A stretch of 15,586 nucleotides of DNA from Actinomycetota bacterium. Lineage in GTDB: Bacteria; Actinomycetota; Actinomycetes; S36-B12; UBA5976. The stretch lies in NCBI GenBank assembly GCA_017853815.1, contig JAFMIT010000029.1, positions 1 to 15,586 on the forward strand, given 5' to 3'. Numbering within the stretch: the first letter of the stretch is position 1; each line of letters starts with the position of its first letter. Under the pieces are notes generated by a model. It had not been told where the DNA came from. It saw nothing but the letters and a program-made list of their open reading frames with translations, and ran no database searches. The position numbers and the translations under genes were made by a program. Of this stretch, positions 13,401-15,586 are shown one piece after another.

Positions 13401-14605
13401 TAGTCCTCCAAGACTGCAATACCAGGAAGTGTTTTGCCCTCGAGGAACTCGAGCGACGCACCGCCGCCTGTAGAAATATGGGTAAAGCCGGCTTCATCGA
13501 TTCCAAGCATTCGAACAGCGGCAGCACTATCGCCACCACCAACAACTGTCAGGCCATCAACTTCGGTAATCGCCAGGGCCACTTGTTTCGTGCCGTCGGC
13601 AAACGCCGCCATTTCGAACACACCCATAGGTCCGTTCCATACGACAGTTTTTGAAGACTTAATGGCCGCGTTGAAATCTGCGATCGCTTTGGGACCGATG
13701 TCTAGACCGAGCCAGCCATCTGGAATTGAGTCCGCGCTCACGATCTGAGTATTGGCATCTGCAGCGAACGCATCTGCAACGACAATGTCCTGTGGCAGTA
13801 AAACTTCCACGCCACGTTCCTGTGCCGACGCGAGGAATCCCTTGACGGTGTCGATTTGGTCAACTTCGAGCAGCGAATTTCCAACGCTGTGCCCCTGAGC
13901 TGCCAAGAACGTGAAGCACATTCCTCCGCCGATCACCAAAGTGTCGACCTTGGTAAGCAGATGTGCGATGACGCCGAGTTTGTCAGAAACTTTGGAGCCA
14001 CCAAGGACAACCGTGTACGGACGATCAGGATCATCGAGAACCTTGCGGAACACTTTGGTCTCAGCTTCAACAAGCAGACCTGCCGCGTGTGGCAGCAGTC
14101 GAGCAACATCTGTCACGGACGCTTGCTCGCGATGGACAACACCGAAACCGTCCGAAACAAAAGCGTCTGCAAATGTTGCGAGCTCGGCCGCCAGCGCTGC
14201 ACGTTCTTCCGCAACTTTGCTGGTTTCCCGTGCGTCGAAACGCACGTTTTCGAGAAGCACGACCTGACCAGGCTGGATAGCAGCTACTGCCGCCTGTGCT
14301 GAAGGACCTGTGACGTCCGTCGCGTAAGCAACATCGCGACCAAGGAGCTCTCCAAGACGCTTAGCCACTGGCTCGAGTGAAAACTCTGGAGCAGGAACAC
14401 CCTTTGGACGACCAAGATGTGCCATCAGAATGACGGCTGCACCAGCATCAAGTAAACGTGTGATGGTAGGTAGCGCAGCCCGAATGCGACCGTCGTCGGA
14501 TATGGTCCGTGGTTCAACGCCCTTAGCGAAAGGCACATTGAAGTCAACACGAACCAGCACCCGACGTCCGGTCACATCGAGATCGCTCAAAGAGCGGATG
14601 GTCAC
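13400..14605 (-). CDS. pgk: Phosphoglycerate kinase
   Basis: A 401-residue two-domain kinase that makes ATP and 3-phosphoglycerate from 1,3-bisphosphoglycerate. Motifs in order are VDFNVP (20-25), AHLGRPKG (62-69), LLENVRFD (117-124), SDGFGVVHR (151-159), GGSKVSDKLGV (202-212), WNGPMGVFE (323-331) and GGGDSAAA (356-363). The GTG at 14605 is chosen because it sits in a GTGA overlap with the gap stop and gives a normal N-terminus. An open extension of 18 codons upstream reads through the end of gap and does not resemble the family. Its stop overlaps tpiA by one base. Gene order gap-pgk-tpiA is the usual lower-glycolysis operon. Confidence 0.97.
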   Translation of the reverse strand: MTIRSLSDLDVTGRRVLVRVDFNVPFAKGVEPRTISDDGRIRAALPTITRLLDAGAAVILMAHLGRPKGVPAPEFSLEPVAKRLGELLGRDVAYATDVTGPSAQAAVAAIQPGQVVLLENVRFDARETSKVAEERAALAAELATFADAFVSDGFGVVHREQASVTDVARLLPHAAGLLVEAETKVFRKVLDDPDRPYTVVLGGSKVSDKLGVIAHLLTKVDTLVIGGGMCFTFLAAQGHSVGNSLLEVDQIDTVKGFLASAQERGVEVLLPQDIVVADAFAADANTQIVSADSIPDGWLGLDIGPKAIADFNAAIKSSKTVVWNGPMGVFEMAAFADGTKQVALAITEVDGLTVVGGGDSAAAVRMLGIDEAGFTHISTGGGASLEFLEGKTLPGIAVLED

Positions 14606-15586
14606 AGCTGTGAGCCCACAAACTTCACGAGGTCGACGAGTCGGTTCGAGTAACCCCACTCATTGTCGTACCACGAAACCACCTTGACGGTGTCGCCGTT
14701 GACATAGGTGAGACCGGCATCGAAGATCGATGATGCAGGGTTCGTCACAATGTCTGAAGACACAATGGGATCTTCGGTGTACTCGAGGATGCCCTTGAGC
14801 GAACCTTCAGCCGCAGCCTTCATTGCTGCGTTGATTTCTTCCTTGGTGACTTCGCGACCGAGTTGGACAGTGAGGTCGGTAGCAGAACCGGTCGGAACTG
14901 GAACGCGCATTGCGTAACCATCGAGCTTGCCCTTGAGCTGCGGAAGAACGAGCGAAATCGCCTTGGCAGCACCTGTCGTCGTTGGGATCATGTTGATCGC
15001 TGCAGCGCGAGCGCGGCGCAGATCCTTGTGTGGGAAGTCAAGAATGACCTGGTCATTGGTGTAGGCGTGAATCGTGGTCATCATGCCCTTGATGATGCCG
15101 AACTGCTCATCCAAAACCTTGGCGAATGGAGCCAAGCAGTTGGTGGTGCAGGAAGCATTAGAGATGATGTTGTGTGCGGCTGCGTCGTACTTGTCGTGGT
15201 TGACACCCATGACGATGGTGATGTCTTCGCCCTTGGCTGGAGCCGAGATGATGACCTTTTTAGCGCCAGCTTCGATGTGCTTGGCAGCCTTGTCAGCGTC
15301 AGTGAAGATGCCCGTCGACTCAACAACGATATCGGCGCCAAGCGCGCCCCAAGGCAGCGCAGCAGGATCGCGCTCTGCAATAACCTTGAAGGAGTTCTGG
15401 CCAACCTTGATGGTGTCGCCTTCGACGCTTACGTCGAGGTCGAGACGGCCGAGGATGCTGTCGTACTTGAGCAAGTGTGCGAGTGTGTTGATGTCAGTGA
15501 GGTCGTTGATGCCAACAACCTGTACGTCTGCACCCTGAGTGAGAAGTGCGCGGTAGAAATTACGACCAATACGGCCAAAGCCGTTG
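14602..15586 (-). CDS. gap: Glyceraldehyde-3-phosphate dehydrogenase, 5' end outside window
   Basis: 327 codons are in the window and the first few (about seven by family comparison) lie past the right edge. The first complete residues read NGFGRIGRN, the dinucleotide-binding loop. GINDLTD (residues 25-31 of this fragment) carries an aspartate typical of NAD preference over NADP. The catalytic cysteine is in SNASCTTNCLAP (fragment residue 146), with the partner histidine in TIHAYTNDQ (173). WYDNEWGYSNR (305-315) is the C-terminal family mark. A TTG at 15474 is not the start, since homology continues upstream of it. The TGA stop overlaps the pgk GTG by four bases. The enzyme makes 1,3-bisphosphoglycerate for the next gene's product. 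Confidence 0.97.
   Translation of the reverse strand, partial: NGFGRIGRNFYRALLTQGADVQVVGINDLTDINTLAHLLKYDSILGRLDLDVSVEGDTIKVGQNSFKVIAERDPAALPWGALGADIVVESTGIFTDADKAAKHIEAGAKKVIISAPAKGEDITIVMGVNHDKYDAAAHNIISNASCTTNCLAPFAKVLDEQFGIIKGMMTTIHAYTNDQVILDFPHKDLRRARAAAINMIPTTTGAAKAISLVLPQLKGKLDGYAMRVPVPTGSATDLTVQLGREVTKEEINAAMKAAAEGSLKGILEYTEDPIVSSDIVTNPASSIFDAGLTYVNGDTVKVVSWYDNEWGYSNRLVDLVKFVGSQL

Overview
This 15.6 kb window looks like a chromosomal core region of an actinobacterium (Actinomycetota). The signs are an actinobacterial-type SUF operon headed by a SufR repressor, a Rieske-type ferredoxin between sufD and sufC, an RbpA-family RNA polymerase-binding protein, and nine GTG starts among 18 genes. 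From memory, the order gap-pgk-tpiA-secG / tkt-ctaB / ctaA-ABC-sufR-sufBDCSU resembles that of mycobacteria and other actinobacteria. The base composition looks moderate by eye (not computed) and the intergenic spaces are very short. A small-genome, perhaps aquatic, actinobacterium would fit, but the family cannot be fixed from this sequence. No mobile element, CRISPR array, tRNA, rRNA or broken gene was seen. The longest stretch without a gene is 108 bases, between ctaB and tkt.

Region 1 (bases 1-6505, minus strand) is a compact iron-sulfur cluster assembly operon, in transcription order sufR-sufB-sufD-Rieske ferredoxin-sufC-sufS-sufU-sufT-like, followed by the first 42 codons of an ABC-F ATPase that runs off the left edge. 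Neighbouring genes overlap by 1-11 bases or are 2 bases apart, until a 19-base gap before the ABC-F gene. SufS and SufU mobilise sulfur from cysteine, SufBCD is the ATP-driven scaffold, the SufT-like protein probably helps maturation, and SufR senses cluster status.

Region 2 (6506-8921, plus strand) reads divergently from sufR: an ABC exporter (ATPase plus ABC-2 permease) of unknown substrate, then ctaA (heme A synthase). The 52-base divergent space holds a SufR-like operator that overlaps the sufR start codon, and candidate -10 elements placed for leaderless transcription on both sides. ctaB (heme O synthase, minus strand) meets ctaA tail to tail with four bases between the stops.

Region 3 (9937-11937, plus) is transketolase, ending in a strong bidirectional hairpin terminator. 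Region 4 (12003-15586, minus) is a lower-glycolysis operon, gap (5' end cut by the window edge)-pgk-tpiA-secG-rbpA, with close or overlapping junctions. It joins triose-phosphate metabolism to a protein-export subunit and a transcription factor. The transaldolase, zwf, opcA and pgl genes that I recall beside tkt in related genomes are not here.
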